Shown piece by piece: positions 53,214-62,571 of a DNA stretch of 64,000 nucleotides. The first letter of the stretch is position 1, and each line of letters opens with the position of its first letter. A model generated the notes under the pieces. It was not told where the DNA came from, did not search any database, and saw only the letters and a list, made by a program, of their open reading frames with translations. A program made the position numbers and the translations under genes. This DNA is from Brasilonema sennae CENA114 (GTDB lineage Bacteria; Cyanobacteriota; Cyanobacteriia; Cyanobacteriales; Nostocaceae), in contig NZ_CP030118.1 of assembly GCF_006968745.1 (NCBI RefSeq), forward strand, positions 4,771,943 through 4,835,942, in the 5' to 3' direction.

Positions 53214-55082
53214 ATGCAAATTTGTCAAAATCCCAGTTGCTCCAATCCCTTCAACTCTGACAGCAATAGATTTTGCACCAGTTGTGGACAAAATAACTTT
53301 GGCTACTTCCTTAGAAACCGCTACCGTGTGTTGGAATTGTTAGGCGAGGGTGGGTTTAGCAGAACATATGCAACCGAAGACGTTGATAGACTAGATGCTC
53401 CATGCGTCATCAAACAGTTCTTCCCACAAATTCAGGGGACTTCAGAACGTACAAAAGCTGCACAATTGTTTAAGGAAGAAGCGAAGCGACTTTATGAACT
53501 GGGAGAAAATCACTGGCAAATTCCCAGATTACTTGCTTACTTTGAACAAGGTTCTAGTCTTTATCTGGTGCAAGAATTTATTCAAGGGCAAACTCTATTA
53601 CAAGAACTCCAGCAACAACCTTTTAGTGAAGAAAAAATCCGAGATCTTTTAAAAGATTTATTACCTGTTCTCCAATTCATTCACGAGCGTAACGTTATTC
53701 ATCGGGATATTAAACCAGAAAATATTATTCGCCGCCAAACTGATGGCAAACTCGTTTTAATTGACTTTGGTGGTGCGAAGCAGGTGACGCAAACCAGTTT
53801 ATCAAGACAAGCTACAGTACTATATACAATCGGTTATGCACCTAGCGAGCAAATGGCTGGATTTGCTTGTCAGGCGAGCGATTTATACGCTTTAGGAGTC
53901 ACTTGTGCGCGTCTTATGACTCAATGTTTGCCCATACAAAATCCCGATGGGGGACAGATTCAAGATACTCTTTACAACCCCATGAATGGTGAATGGTTAT
54001 GGCGAGAGTATTTACAGGAAAAAGGGGTTACTATTGGCAATGACTTGAGGGCAATTCTGGATAAGTTGCTGAAACATTTGGCAAAAGATAGATATCAATC
54101 AGCAACAGAAGTTTTGCAAGAATTGAATGCAACAAAATTTTTTGCACAACCAATTGTGGCAATTCCTCAAGCAAAATCGTTACCATTTGAAAAACACAAA
54201 GTCACAACGCCAATTTCTGAAATAAAAGCTTCTTCAGAACTCGACTCCTTACAAACCTTTAATTTTGATGTGGTGACAGTAGACGCACAAGGTGATGAAA
54301 TCAGCCGTGAGTGTCGAAATGGAAAGTTTTATGCAGAAAACTTGGGGAGCGAAGTGACGTTGGAAATGGTAGGAATTCCTGGCGATACTTTTATGATGGG
54401 TTCAAAAGACAATGAGGGGGATGGGGACGAACGTCCACAACACCAGGTGAATATCAAACCTTTTTTTATGGGCAAGTTTCCCGTCACCCAAGCACAATGG
54501 AAAGCAGTCGCAGCTTTACCTAAAGTCAAACAATCTTTAAATCCTTATCCATCAAAATTTAAAGGTGCAAATCGACCAGTTGAAAACGTTTCTTGGCACG
54601 AAGCAATAGAATTCTGTACCAGGCTATGTGCAAAAACTGGACGACAATATCGCTTACCCAGTGAAGCCGAATGGGAGTATGCTTGTCGTGCCCGAACAAC
54701 GACATCCTTCCATTTTGGCGAAACAATTACGACTGAATTCGCAAACTGTAGTCAGGAGACTCAGACTTGGGAACAAAAACCCAAAAACCGAAAAGAAACA
54801 ACACCTGTAGGTAGTTTTCAGGTGGCAAACGCCTTTGGCTTATACGATATGCATGGGTTAGTTTGGGAGTGGTGTGCTGATCCTTGGCACAAAAATTATG
54901 ATGGCGCACCCACAGATGGATCTGTTTGGGAAGTTGGTGGCGACGATAATCGTCGCGTGCTTCGCGGTGGTTCTTGGAGTTTTAGTTCTGCGCTTTGCCG
55001 TAGCGCCAGTCGTAGCTGGAACGAACCGGATGGCGGATTGAGGATATGTGGCTTTCGAGTGGTGTCAAGTTGGTCTGTTTAG
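53214..55082 (+). CDS. Ser/Thr kinase fused to an FGE-sulfatase domain
   Basis: The 622-residue protein has an N-terminal zinc ribbon (C-x4-C, then C-x2-C: CQNPSC ... CTSCGQ), followed by a eukaryotic-type kinase domain. Kinase motifs are LLGEGGFSRTYA near 42, IKQFF (Lys), HRDIKPEN near 162 and IDFGGAKQ near 184. A linker leads to a C-terminal formylglycine-generating-enzyme-like domain (about 380-620): GIPGDTFMMGSKDNEGDGDE, RPVENVSWHEA, RLPSEAEWEYACRA and VLRGGSW. FGE domains oxidise Cys or, in many bacterial members, bind ligands without catalysis. In kinases they probably act as sensors. This fusion is frequent in filamentous cyanobacteria. Confidence 0.93.
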   Translation: MQICQNPSCSNPFNSDSNRFCTSCGQNNFGYFLRNRYRVLELLGEGGFSRTYATEDVDRLDAPCVIKQFFPQIQGTSERTKAAQLFKEEAKRLYELGENHWQIPRLLAYFEQGSSLYLVQEFIQGQTLLQELQQQPFSEEKIRDLLKDLLPVLQFIHERNVIHRDIKPENIIRRQTDGKLVLIDFGGAKQVTQTSLSRQATVLYTIGYAPSEQMAGFACQASDLYALGVTCARLMTQCLPIQNPDGGQIQDTLYNPMNGEWLWREYLQEKGVTIGNDLRAILDKLLKHLAKDRYQSATEVLQELNATKFFAQPIVAIPQAKSLPFEKHKVTTPISEIKASSELDSLQTFNFDVVTVDAQGDEISRECRNGKFYAENLGSEVTLEMVGIPGDTFMMGSKDNEGDGDERPQHQVNIKPFFMGKFPVTQAQWKAVAALPKVKQSLNPYPSKFKGANRPVENVSWHEAIEFCTRLCAKTGRQYRLPSEAEWEYACRARTTTSFHFGETITTEFANCSQETQTWEQKPKNRKETTPVGSFQVANAFGLYDMHGLVWEWCADPWHKNYDGAPTDGSVWEVGGDDNRRVLRGGSWSFSSALCRSASRSWNEPDGGLRICGFRVVSSWSV

Positions 55083-55196
55083 ATTTGTTTGGGTGGTTTC
55101 CCTGTTCCCTGTTAAGCGTTCCCTGCTATAGTATGAAAAAATAAGGGCAGGTAAGATACCCACCCCAGAAAAGTTATTCTTTTACTACACAACGCC

Positions 55197-56198
55197 TTAA
55201 ACTAATTTCAAATCTGGATACTCCGCGAGGACATCATCAGAGGTGAGGGTGTCACCTTCAGCTTGTGGAGTCCAAAGAACTTCGATCGCAAGCAGTTGCT
55301 CTCCAGGAATACTACCAAATTGACGTAGAGCTTGACGCAAATCGTCAGCGCTGTTAATGTCCCCTAGCTGGAGTTTACCCAAGGTTGCAGCTAGTAAAGT
55401 GACGATAATATATTCTCCAGGTCCTTCAGTGATCAGACGGGTTGGGTTGTCGAGTTCACCACCACCAGGTAAAGCATCTTTGGGAGCAGTTGCTTTGAGC
55501 TGGTTGTTCACATTAGAAAGAGTTTCTCCTGTGAATTTGCTGCGTTCTGCCAATGAGAAACGGTTGAATTGAGCTTCAGCTGCGTTTAAACGCGCTTGTT
55601 CGCTACCACCACCAGCGTAAACCCAATATTCCGGATGGCGTAGCAAAGCTAGGCTGGCTTCTTGCAGAATTTCTGCTCTACCTTCTGGGGAGTTCGTATC
55701 AGCAGTTTCTGCAATGTGGTTGAGTTCGGTTTGCAAATTACGGGCGCTACCTAACAAGCCAACTTGTAAACGAGTTACGGAAACAGAAGGGTTGCTGTTG
55801 TAGCTGACTTCGCTATTGTAACCTGCTTCACTGTCACCAGAAGCAACGCGACGGAAGCTTCGCACCAAAAAGTTAGCGATCGCAATAAAAATCAAAATGC
55901 TAAATAAACCGCCAAATCCTCCCCCAATACCCCAAAACGGAAGCAGGAAGGGAAAGCCAAAACCACCGCCAGGATAGGGAGCATAGTAACCCCCACCATA
56001 ACCTCCACCTGGTGCGTAGGTGCGAGGAGAGGAGTAGGGACGGCTTGATGAGGGCATTCTGAAGGAACCACCGCCGATTCTACCCCCACTGGCGGCTAGC
56101 GCTCCATCGGTGTGACTAAATGCCAATGTAATAACAAGGCATAAGAGGAGCAGAGATTTTAAAAGGGGTTTAGTAGCTTGTTGTAGTTTTTTACGCAT
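55197..56198 (-). CDS. DUF1517 family membrane protein
   Basis: From the ATG at 56198 the product is 333 residues. A signal-like segment (LLKSLLLLCLVITLAFSHTDGALAA) is followed by a Gly/Ser/Tyr/Pro-rich region (GGGYGGGYYAPYPGGGFG) and a transmembrane helix (GLFSILIFIAIANFLV). The conserved DUF1517 domain follows (LQVGLLGSARNLQTEL to LAEYPDLKLV). The family is found in cyanobacteria and plastids, and its role is not known to me. An upstream in-frame start at 56273 would lengthen the N-terminus without adding a plausible signal. Confidence 0.9.
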   Translation of the reverse strand: MRKKLQQATKPLLKSLLLLCLVITLAFSHTDGALAASGGRIGGGSFRMPSSSRPYSSPRTYAPGGGYGGGYYAPYPGGGFGFPFLLPFWGIGGGFGGLFSILIFIAIANFLVRSFRRVASGDSEAGYNSEVSYNSNPSVSVTRLQVGLLGSARNLQTELNHIAETADTNSPEGRAEILQEASLALLRHPEYWVYAGGGSEQARLNAAEAQFNRFSLAERSKFTGETLSNVNNQLKATAPKDALPGGGELDNPTRLITEGPGEYIIVTLLAATLGKLQLGDINSADDLRQALRQFGSIPGEQLLAIEVLWTPQAEGDTLTSDDVLAEYPDLKLV

Positions 56199-56273
56199 GA
56201 CGACACAGTGGCTTGAAAAACAGTATTGGTTATCTTTTCTCCCTATGCTGGTTGGAGTTTTGTACTTGTTCAA

Positions 56274-57363
56274 TAACGCCAGCCCGTAGCCTTAAACAGT
56301 CGTTGGCACTCTTTATGCCAGTACAGACTACATTTCCAATTTACCGTCTACCGTATTGCACGGGCAGCATGCTTTGGGCGGATTTCTGGAGTAGATAACC
56401 GTACCTGACAAGTTATTGAAGCTTCTAAATTCAATATTCACAAAGCCAGTTCCTTCTCTGTTGTACCAGAATTGCTCTGTGCACAAGTTTTTGTTTTTAC
56501 TTTTTTTTCATTTTAAAAAATAATTTTCATAGCTTTTTCATAATTATTGAAAATTTGCAAATCAACCAAATACTTTGTATATTTTCTCACTATACTTGTC
56601 TTGAGAGTAAAGAGTATAAATAATTTTATTTTTTGAAAAACATAATTAACCAAAATAGCTTTTGGCATTTTGGCATAACATCTTGGGTGCTCTTCAGATA
56701 TTATACTAAAAGTAGCTAGATTTCAAAGTCTTAATAGGAGCGATTTGACGTCTTTTAATTATCAGTATAAATTAGGATAAACTAAAAATATCGCTGTATC
56801 AAAAAGTAATGTAAAAAAGTATCAAACGTAAAATCTCATTACGTAAGACAAAAGCATGAACAAGCCGTGCCGCAGGCATAGAGGATACGCAGAAGATCAA
56901 AACATTTACATATTTCCATATTACGTACTTAGCAGGTGTAGAACTTATTTCATCTTCATATTTACTTTCACTTCTATTTAAAAAATTTATCAATTCGTAT
57001 ATACAAAAAACAGTATATATGATACAAATAAAATATTCATCATCAACAAACTTGAAATATATAGAAAAAGTTAGCGAATTCTTTTCGCCAAATTAAGCTT
57101 TATAAATATAAAAAAATGTTCATAATCAAATTAGATGTAAGAGTCATTTATCATTAGTCATTCAAAGTGATTCTTTAAATGAATAATGATAAATAACTAT
57201 TTATCTGCTCTACCATGCAAGAAAAATGCCAGGTATTTGTTAGGTCAAATAAACCTGGAACAAAATCATCTGAATTTCTTCACTTTAGTTAAAAGTATGA
57301 AGAACAAAGGTTGCCAAACTTAATGTAAAAAATTATGCGATTTTAACGTTTAGTGATCATCTG
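56274..57363. other. AT-rich non-coding interval
   Basis: A repeat fragment (CCGTGCCGCAGGCATAG, about 56864-56881) is the only recognisable feature. The rest is AT-rich; a 64-codon minus-strand frame around 56800-56990 overlaps the repeat and is discounted. Confidence 0.45.
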
Positions 57364-58602
57364 ATGGAAAACATTTCACGCATAAGAGCAACAATCCGAG
57401 ATAAAACTATGTCAGACCCGGATATCCTAGTCATATCTCGTAGCTTCCAACCAAAAGAAGGTGGAATTGAAGAGTATATCTATAATCGTTGCTTACAAGA
57501 CCCAGAACGAGTGATTGTTTTGACGGCTAGTTGTTCTGGAGATAAGCTATTTGATAAAGCGCAAAAGTTTCCAATCTATCGCTGGCCGATTTCTCGATAC
57601 TGGCATAGTAGTTTTGTGGAGAGTATGCTGCAACCTTTCCTCAATTGTGTTTGCTCATTTGTGCTCGCCATAAAACTTTATTTTCGCTATCATTACCGTT
57701 ATATTGAGTGGGGTCATGGCTACCATTTTCTTTCTCTTCTGCTGTTAAGTTATCTTCTACCCATCCGGTTTTTTATCTACTTACACGGAAAGGATATTCT
57801 TGGATTCTCAACTAACCCCATACTGCGTTTTCTATTTGAATGCACGTTAAAACGAGCGCAAGGGATTGTTTGTAACAGTTCCTATACTCAAGATTACCTC
57901 AGGATTCATTTCGATGTTGCGACACCAACTCATGTGATCAACCCTGCTGTGAGAGTAGAAAAATTTGGTGTTTCATCTTATCAAGAAAATCTGGATGATT
58001 TACGTGTCAAGGTGCGCAATGGATATAGCATTCCAGAAAAAGCAGTTGTGATTCTCTCAGTCGGACGGGTGCTAAAGCGTAAAGGTTTTGATCGCGTGAT
58101 TGAGAATTTAACACTCCTACTAACTTTTGGGATGGACGTTCACTACATACTGTGTGGACAAGGTCCTTATGAGTCTGCACTGAAACATTTAGCCCGTCGT
58201 TTGCGGGTGCACAAGCGAGTTCATTTTGCTGGATATGTGCCTGACCAAGAATTAAGCGCATACTATGCAGCATCTGACATACTTGCAATGCTGACTCAGG
58301 GAGATGATAAAACCCCCAGAGTTGGGGGTTTAGGTATCGTCTGTTTAGAAGCAGGTTATTTTGGGAAACCTGTGATTGCTTCTGGCTTGGGGAGTGTAGT
58401 GGATACAGTTCATCACGAGGAAAATGGCATACTAGTGAATCCCAATTCCGGTTATGAAGTTTTTCATGCTTTCAAACGGTTGTGTCAAGACCAAAAGCTG
58501 CGTGAACAACTCGGTCGTAGAGGGAAACAATTAGTTCAATCCAAAACCTTACACCGCTCAATTTACATTCCTGAGTCTCGCTACGAGTGTTTGTCAACTT
58601 AA
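57364..58602 (+). CDS. GT4-family glycosyltransferase
   Basis: The 412-residue protein is a GT-B fold retaining glycosyltransferase. The N-terminal GT4 half has FQPKEGGIEEYIYN, YLHGKDILGFS and IVCNSSYTQDYL. The C-terminal half has ILSVGRVLKRKGFD (sugar-nucleotide binding), VHFAGYVPDQELSAYYAASD and GLGIVCLEAGYFGKPVIAS (E-x7-E). Such enzymes add sugars to lipids or exopolysaccharide. The start could also be the ATG at 57409 (MSDPDI). Near residue 318 the codons for DKTPRVGGLG come from a perfect hairpin (58310-58331), probably an in-frame repeat insertion. It overlaps thiS by 4 bp at its end (convergent). Confidence 0.88.
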   Translation: MENISRIRATIRDKTMSDPDILVISRSFQPKEGGIEEYIYNRCLQDPERVIVLTASCSGDKLFDKAQKFPIYRWPISRYWHSSFVESMLQPFLNCVCSFVLAIKLYFRYHYRYIEWGHGYHFLSLLLLSYLLPIRFFIYLHGKDILGFSTNPILRFLFECTLKRAQGIVCNSSYTQDYLRIHFDVATPTHVINPAVRVEKFGVSSYQENLDDLRVKVRNGYSIPEKAVVILSVGRVLKRKGFDRVIENLTLLLTFGMDVHYILCGQGPYESALKHLARRLRVHKRVHFAGYVPDQELSAYYAASDILAMLTQGDDKTPRVGGLGIVCLEAGYFGKPVIASGLGSVVDTVHHEENGILVNPNSGYEVFHAFKRLCQDQKLREQLGRRGKQLVQSKTLHRSIYIPESRYECLST

Positions 58603-58811
58603 CCACCACCAACTATGGTAACTATTTCCAAGCGATCGCCCTCTTGTACTTTTGTGTCTGACCAAAACTGACGGTGTAAAATTTCGCCGTTATACTCTAC
58701 TGCTACCAAGCGAGGATTAAAACCCAGTTGCTGAAGTAAGTCCGGTAAAGGTGTTTGCGGTAAACTGCTACGAGTTTCCCCATTGACAAGTAGTGTAATA
58801 TTATCAGACAT
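58599..58811 (-). CDS. thiS: Sulfur-carrier protein ThiS
   Basis: ThiS is a ubiquitin-like protein that carries sulfur as a C-terminal thiocarboxylate for thiazole formation in thiamine synthesis. From the ATG at 58811 the protein is 70 residues: ITLLVNGETRSS at the start, EGDRLEIVTIVGGG at the end, with the terminal GG required for activation. It overlaps the end of thiE by 8 bp, so the two are translationally coupled. An upstream start at 58823 is possible. Confidence 0.93.
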   Translation of the reverse strand: MSDNITLLVNGETRSSLPQTPLPDLLQQLGFNPRLVAVEYNGEILHRQFWSDTKVQEGDRLEIVTIVGGG

Positions 58812-59877
58812 AAGACATACCAAGTTCTGGTTTCATGCGACTTATCAGCTGTGAGAGGAAAAACTGTGTCACTAAGGTAGGTTGTTCGGCTTGCATCAGA
58901 CTACGCACCACGGCGACACGGTTTGCTCCTGCATCGATCACCTCATTCACGTTATTTGGATCTATTCCCCCAATGGCAAACCAAGGTATTGAACAATTTT
59001 TAGCCGCATAGCTGACGTACTCTAAGCCAGCTGCTGCTTTCCCCTCTTTTGTTGGAGTTTCGTAAACCGGTCCCACGCCAACATAATCTGCACCTTCAGC
59101 GATCGCTGCTTGCATTTCTGCCGCTTTTGTGGTAGACCTACCTATCAAACGGTGAGGACCGAGTAATTCTCGGGCGATCGCAATAGGCAAATCTTGTTGT
59201 CCTAAATGTACCCCATCAGCATCTACCGCTAGAGCTAAATCTAAGCGATCATTGACAAGAAAAATAGCACCGTAATCGTGGCATAGTTGCCGCAGCTTTT
59301 TCGCTTGTTGTAAGCGCACAGTATCATCGGCTGTTTTGTCGCGATACTGTACGAGTGTTAATCCTCCTTTAAGGGCAGCTTCGACAGTTTCCAGCAACTT
59401 ATCACCAGGGGAGGTGACAAGATAAAGACGCGATCGCAACAGCAGTTGCTGTCGATGACGTCCCATCAAAGTACTTTCCAAGGTATAAATGCGATAACGC
59501 ATTTGCTTACAAGCTTTGCCCATGTTTGGGTTGTAAAGCTTACTGTATTCTTCCAACACCCGCAGGGCTTCTTGCACTCGGCAGAAGTTAGCTTGCAACA
59601 AAGATTTGATGCTCGTACGTTGCTCTTCTTGAGGATGAGTTAAGTCAGTTCCAGGATCTCCAGGCGTATTTCGCGCCGCCCGCAGTTCAGCAGTATGCCA
59701 ATGAGCTATTTCTTGTCGCTCTTTTTTGCATTGGGCAGCCAATTGGGCGTTGTTCAACCCAAAGCGACACCATTCCTCAATAATTCGCAAACCTTCACGA
59801 GCGCGATCTAAATTTGCATCTAAAATGCGGTAAACAACTTGCTGTATTTGCTCTGTTTGGCTGTATGGCTCGACCAT
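58804..59877 (-). CDS. thiE: Thiamine-phosphate synthase ThiE with cyanobacterial N-terminal extension
   Basis: ThiE couples HMP-pyrophosphate with thiazole phosphate to give thiamine phosphate. The protein (357 residues from the ATG at 59877, or 373 from 59925) has an N-terminal helical domain of about 145 residues (ILDANLDRAREGLRIIEEWCRFG) typical of cyanobacterial ThiE. The catalytic TIM barrel follows: GGLTLVQYRDK, FLVNDRLDLALAVDADGVHLGQ, GRSTTKAAE, ADYVGVGPVYETPTK and IGGIDPNN. It is followed by thiS in an overlapping operon. I saw no TPP riboswitch motif in the ~150 bp upstream. Confidence 0.95.
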   Translation of the reverse strand: MVEPYSQTEQIQQVVYRILDANLDRAREGLRIIEEWCRFGLNNAQLAAQCKKERQEIAHWHTAELRAARNTPGDPGTDLTHPQEEQRTSIKSLLQANFCRVQEALRVLEEYSKLYNPNMGKACKQMRYRIYTLESTLMGRHRQQLLLRSRLYLVTSPGDKLLETVEAALKGGLTLVQYRDKTADDTVRLQQAKKLRQLCHDYGAIFLVNDRLDLALAVDADGVHLGQQDLPIAIARELLGPHRLIGRSTTKAAEMQAAIAEGADYVGVGPVYETPTKEGKAAAGLEYVSYAAKNCSIPWFAIGGIDPNNVNEVIDAGANRVAVVRSLMQAEQPTLVTQFFLSQLISRMKPELGMSYV

Positions 59878-60079
59878 TACAACAACCCCGTTAGTGCTCT
59901 TATCGTAACAGTCAGCCTCTTTCATATTGGCAATGTGCTCCGCATCTCTATTGATTCTTAACTAACTTAAATGTGTATCAAAAAGATCGAAGTAGTCAAT
60001 ATGTGAGTAACTTTATCGACTTGATCTACGACATCTACAAAAGTATCAAAAGTTTTTTGGTTGAAGGAGTGCCGTAAAA

Positions 60080-62155
60080 GTGATTCACCCCCACGTTTTT
60101 TCTAAATCTTATATCGTAAACAACCTGCTAGGAACGCGAGTCGCCAAGGATGACAAACCATATTTTTTCCTCAATCAAATAATATTATCGGTGTTTCGTT
60201 TCTTAGTTTTGTGTTTCACAACTGGCATGGGAATGGCATACATGGCAATGCTTGGCGCAAACCTTGATGTTGCCATTGCTCAAATACCCAGAACAACAGA
60301 TGGGAAACAACTGGATGTCAAAACAATCTCTCAGGTTAACACCCTTTTTGTCAACCCAAGTGTTGGAGATGACAAGGTAAACAATGGCAGTGAAGGTACT
60401 CCTTTTAAAACTATCAGCAAAGCGCTACGAATTGCTGGTCCCAATACAGTCATTATGCTGTCAAGCGGTACTTACACTGCTGAAACTGGAGAGAGTTTTC
60501 CTTTGATACTCAAACCAAACATTTCTATTCAAGGGGACTCTGGCAGTAAAGGTCGTGGTATTGTGATCAAAGGAGGAGATACTTACCTTAGTCGCACCTT
60601 TGGTGGTAAAAACGTCACGATTGTTGGCGCGAACCAATCTAAGTTGACTGGCGTAACAATCACCAATCCTAACTCTCGTGGTTACGGTTTATGGATTGAA
60701 TACAGTAATCCAGTAATTGTGGAAAATACCTTTACTGGTAGTACCCAAGATGGAATTGCAGTGACTGGTAACAGTACCCCTAACATTCGCAATAATTTCT
60801 TTTATCAAAATGGAGCGAATGGAATCACCCTCTCTGGAAATTCCCAAGCCGAGGTGCGGGAAAATTTGTTTCAACAAACGGGCTTTGGTGTTAATATTAC
60901 CGAAAATGCTCAGCCAATCGTAGTTAGTAATTCTATTCAAGACAACAGAAGTGGCATTGTAGTACAAGCCAATGCTCGCCCAATACTACGAAACAATCTC
61001 ATTCAAGGTAGCAAAGAAGATGGGTTGGTAGCGATTTCTCAAGCTATGCCCAATTTAGGCACCGCCTCTGAACCAGGTGGTAATCAATTTCGCAACAATG
61101 CTCGTTACGACATTAACGCCAGCGCCGCCAAGCAAATCTTTCCTGTTTTTGGCAACAACCTTGCCAACAACCGCATCAATGGCAAGGTAGACTTGACTGG
61201 AACAACAGCAGTTGCAGACGCAGGAATGGGGACAACATTGGCGCGTGGGAACTCTCCTGCAAACCTGAGTCCCTCACCCCGTCTTCCTCTGCCCACATCT
61301 TCTAACAATGTTTCAGCAGGATTGAACAATCAACTACAACCATTAACACCTGCTAATTCTCCACTTTCTGCAACTGCAACCAATCAACAACAGCTTTATG
61401 CTCAAAATTCTGGCTTGCCAACTCCTAATAGCTTAACAAGGTATGGCGGACAATCTCCAACTAGGACACTACCACCCCGGCAAGGTGCCCCAACAAGAGG
61501 AATTCAACCATTAGCAAATACATCTAATACATCACGACAAGCAAATTACGTACGCATTTCTCCTGGAAGCGTAGAATTCACCGCACCCCAAACAGCAAGT
61601 AACACTGTTGATGCAGGGATACAGGAAAGTCGGGATGCGAGGAATTTACCACAGATGACTGCGCCTTCTCCCCTTCCCCCATCTGGGCGTCAACTACCAC
61701 AAGTCAATGCAACTTCCTCTAACCAAGTCGCACTAGCACCCGTACAAGGAGTGCAGACTCAAGGAGAGTCTGGATTGCCAAGACTAGAAGCTGCGCCTGT
61801 CGGTGAAGCAGCTCTTTTGCCCGTTCCCAATACCAATATCCCTTTGGGCAATACTAGTAATATGCGAAAAGTGGCAGTACCTCAAAGATCTTCAACAACA
61901 GCGTATGTTGACAGTTCATCCCCATCGCCTAGGGGAGAAAGTCAAATGAATTTACGTTACCGAGTTGTGGTGGAAGTCCAAAATGAAAAAGAGCAAGAGT
62001 TAGTCAAATTCCTTGCTCCTAATGCTTTTCCCACTGTCTGGCGCGGTAAGGGAGTGATGCAAATTGGTGTCTTCAACACCCGCAATAACGCAGATAGCAT
62101 GATTAAAATACTGAATAATAATGGTTTGAAAGCTGTGGTTGAGCCGGTGAATTGA
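60080..62155 (+). CDS. Secreted right-handed beta-helix protein (DUF1565-like) with C-terminal SPOR-like domain
   Basis: The 691-residue protein starts at GTG 60080, supported by AAGGAG at 60064-60069. It has a hydrophobic/signal segment (about 34-65), then a DUF1565/beta-helix (about 85-380): VNPSVGDDKVNNGSEGTPFKT and repeated units such as NPVIVENTFTGSTQDGIAVT, PNIRNNFFYQNGANGI. A long Pro/Ser/Gln-rich linker follows (about 390-620). A final ~65-residue domain (YRVVVEVQNEKEQELVKFLAP ... GLKAVVEPVN) resembles SPOR modules, which bind denuded peptidoglycan. It is probably exported and peptidoglycan-attached. The function is unknown. Confidence 0.85.
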   Translation: MIHPHVFSKSYIVNNLLGTRVAKDDKPYFFLNQIILSVFRFLVLCFTTGMGMAYMAMLGANLDVAIAQIPRTTDGKQLDVKTISQVNTLFVNPSVGDDKVNNGSEGTPFKTISKALRIAGPNTVIMLSSGTYTAETGESFPLILKPNISIQGDSGSKGRGIVIKGGDTYLSRTFGGKNVTIVGANQSKLTGVTITNPNSRGYGLWIEYSNPVIVENTFTGSTQDGIAVTGNSTPNIRNNFFYQNGANGITLSGNSQAEVRENLFQQTGFGVNITENAQPIVVSNSIQDNRSGIVVQANARPILRNNLIQGSKEDGLVAISQAMPNLGTASEPGGNQFRNNARYDINASAAKQIFPVFGNNLANNRINGKVDLTGTTAVADAGMGTTLARGNSPANLSPSPRLPLPTSSNNVSAGLNNQLQPLTPANSPLSATATNQQQLYAQNSGLPTPNSLTRYGGQSPTRTLPPRQGAPTRGIQPLANTSNTSRQANYVRISPGSVEFTAPQTASNTVDAGIQESRDARNLPQMTAPSPLPPSGRQLPQVNATSSNQVALAPVQGVQTQGESGLPRLEAAPVGEAALLPVPNTNIPLGNTSNMRKVAVPQRSSTTAYVDSSSPSPRGESQMNLRYRVVVEVQNEKEQELVKFLAPNAFPTVWRGKGVMQIGVFNTRNNADSMIKILNNNGLKAVVEPVN

Positions 62156-62220
62156 ATCAGTTATCAGTAAACAGTTATCAGTTATCAGTAAACAGTTCAC
62201 TGTTTACTGGTAACTGTTGA
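62156..62220. repeat. Heptameric repeats
   Basis: CAGTTATCAGTAAACAGTTATCAG-type units start directly after the stop codon of the beta-helix gene and run into GTTCACTGTTTACTGG. Confidence 0.75.
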
Positions 62221-62320
62221 ACATTTTGCTTCTGGGTTGATGGAGGAAGTTTCTCTCTCCATACATTTAATACTTCCCTCATCCCTTGGCAAATCTAATC
62301 GCTTACCGTAATTAATGGGT

Positions 62321-62352
62321 CTAAAGCCCCGTCCTTCTAGGACGGCTTTTTA
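62321..62352 (+). terminator. Terminator-like hairpin, possibly transposon left-end structure
   Basis: CCGTCCT pairs with AGGACGG (loop TCT), flanked by AAAG and CTTTTT. On the plus strand the T-tract follows the stem. It overlaps the 3' end of the small minus-strand gene at 62337 and lies about 220 bp before tnpB, near where a left end of the IS200/IS605-type element would be expected. Confidence 0.5.
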
Positions 62353-62516
62353 TTAATTAGTTCATCAAGGTAATCTCTAAGTTGGTCTTGCCAGTCGGGG
62401 ACATCTTTAAGCGCTTCTTTCTGCCCAACTCGACCTTTGAAACATATAGGAGATTTGTCCAAGGCAATCTCGTTTTCTGGTTTCCATCTATATTCATGAT
62501 TTTTCCGGAAAGGCAT
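62337..62516 (-). CDS. Small protein divergent from tnpB
   Basis: The 59-residue product (from the ATG at 62516) begins MPFRKNHEYRWKPENEIALDK and ends with a helical acidic part (VPDWQDQLRDYLDELINKK). By recollection, small proteins of this type (KNHxYRW ... LDxxPxCF) lie beside TnpB-like elements in cyanobacteria, perhaps as regulators. It is divergent to tnpB with a 55-bp space. An upstream in-frame ATG at 62558 would extend it by 14 residues. Function unknown. Confidence 0.6.
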   Translation of the reverse strand: MPFRKNHEYRWKPENEIALDKSPICFKGRVGQKEALKDVPDWQDQLRDYLDELINKKPS

Positions 62517-62571
62517 GGCAGTATTTTTTGGATAGTGGTATACTGCAATATATAGCATATTAAGAAGGAAG

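Noticed and set aside
59878..60079. TPP riboswitch upstream of thiE
   Set aside because: No recognisable thi-box core (CTGAGA...ACCC...GGATAATGCC type) was seen in the leader.
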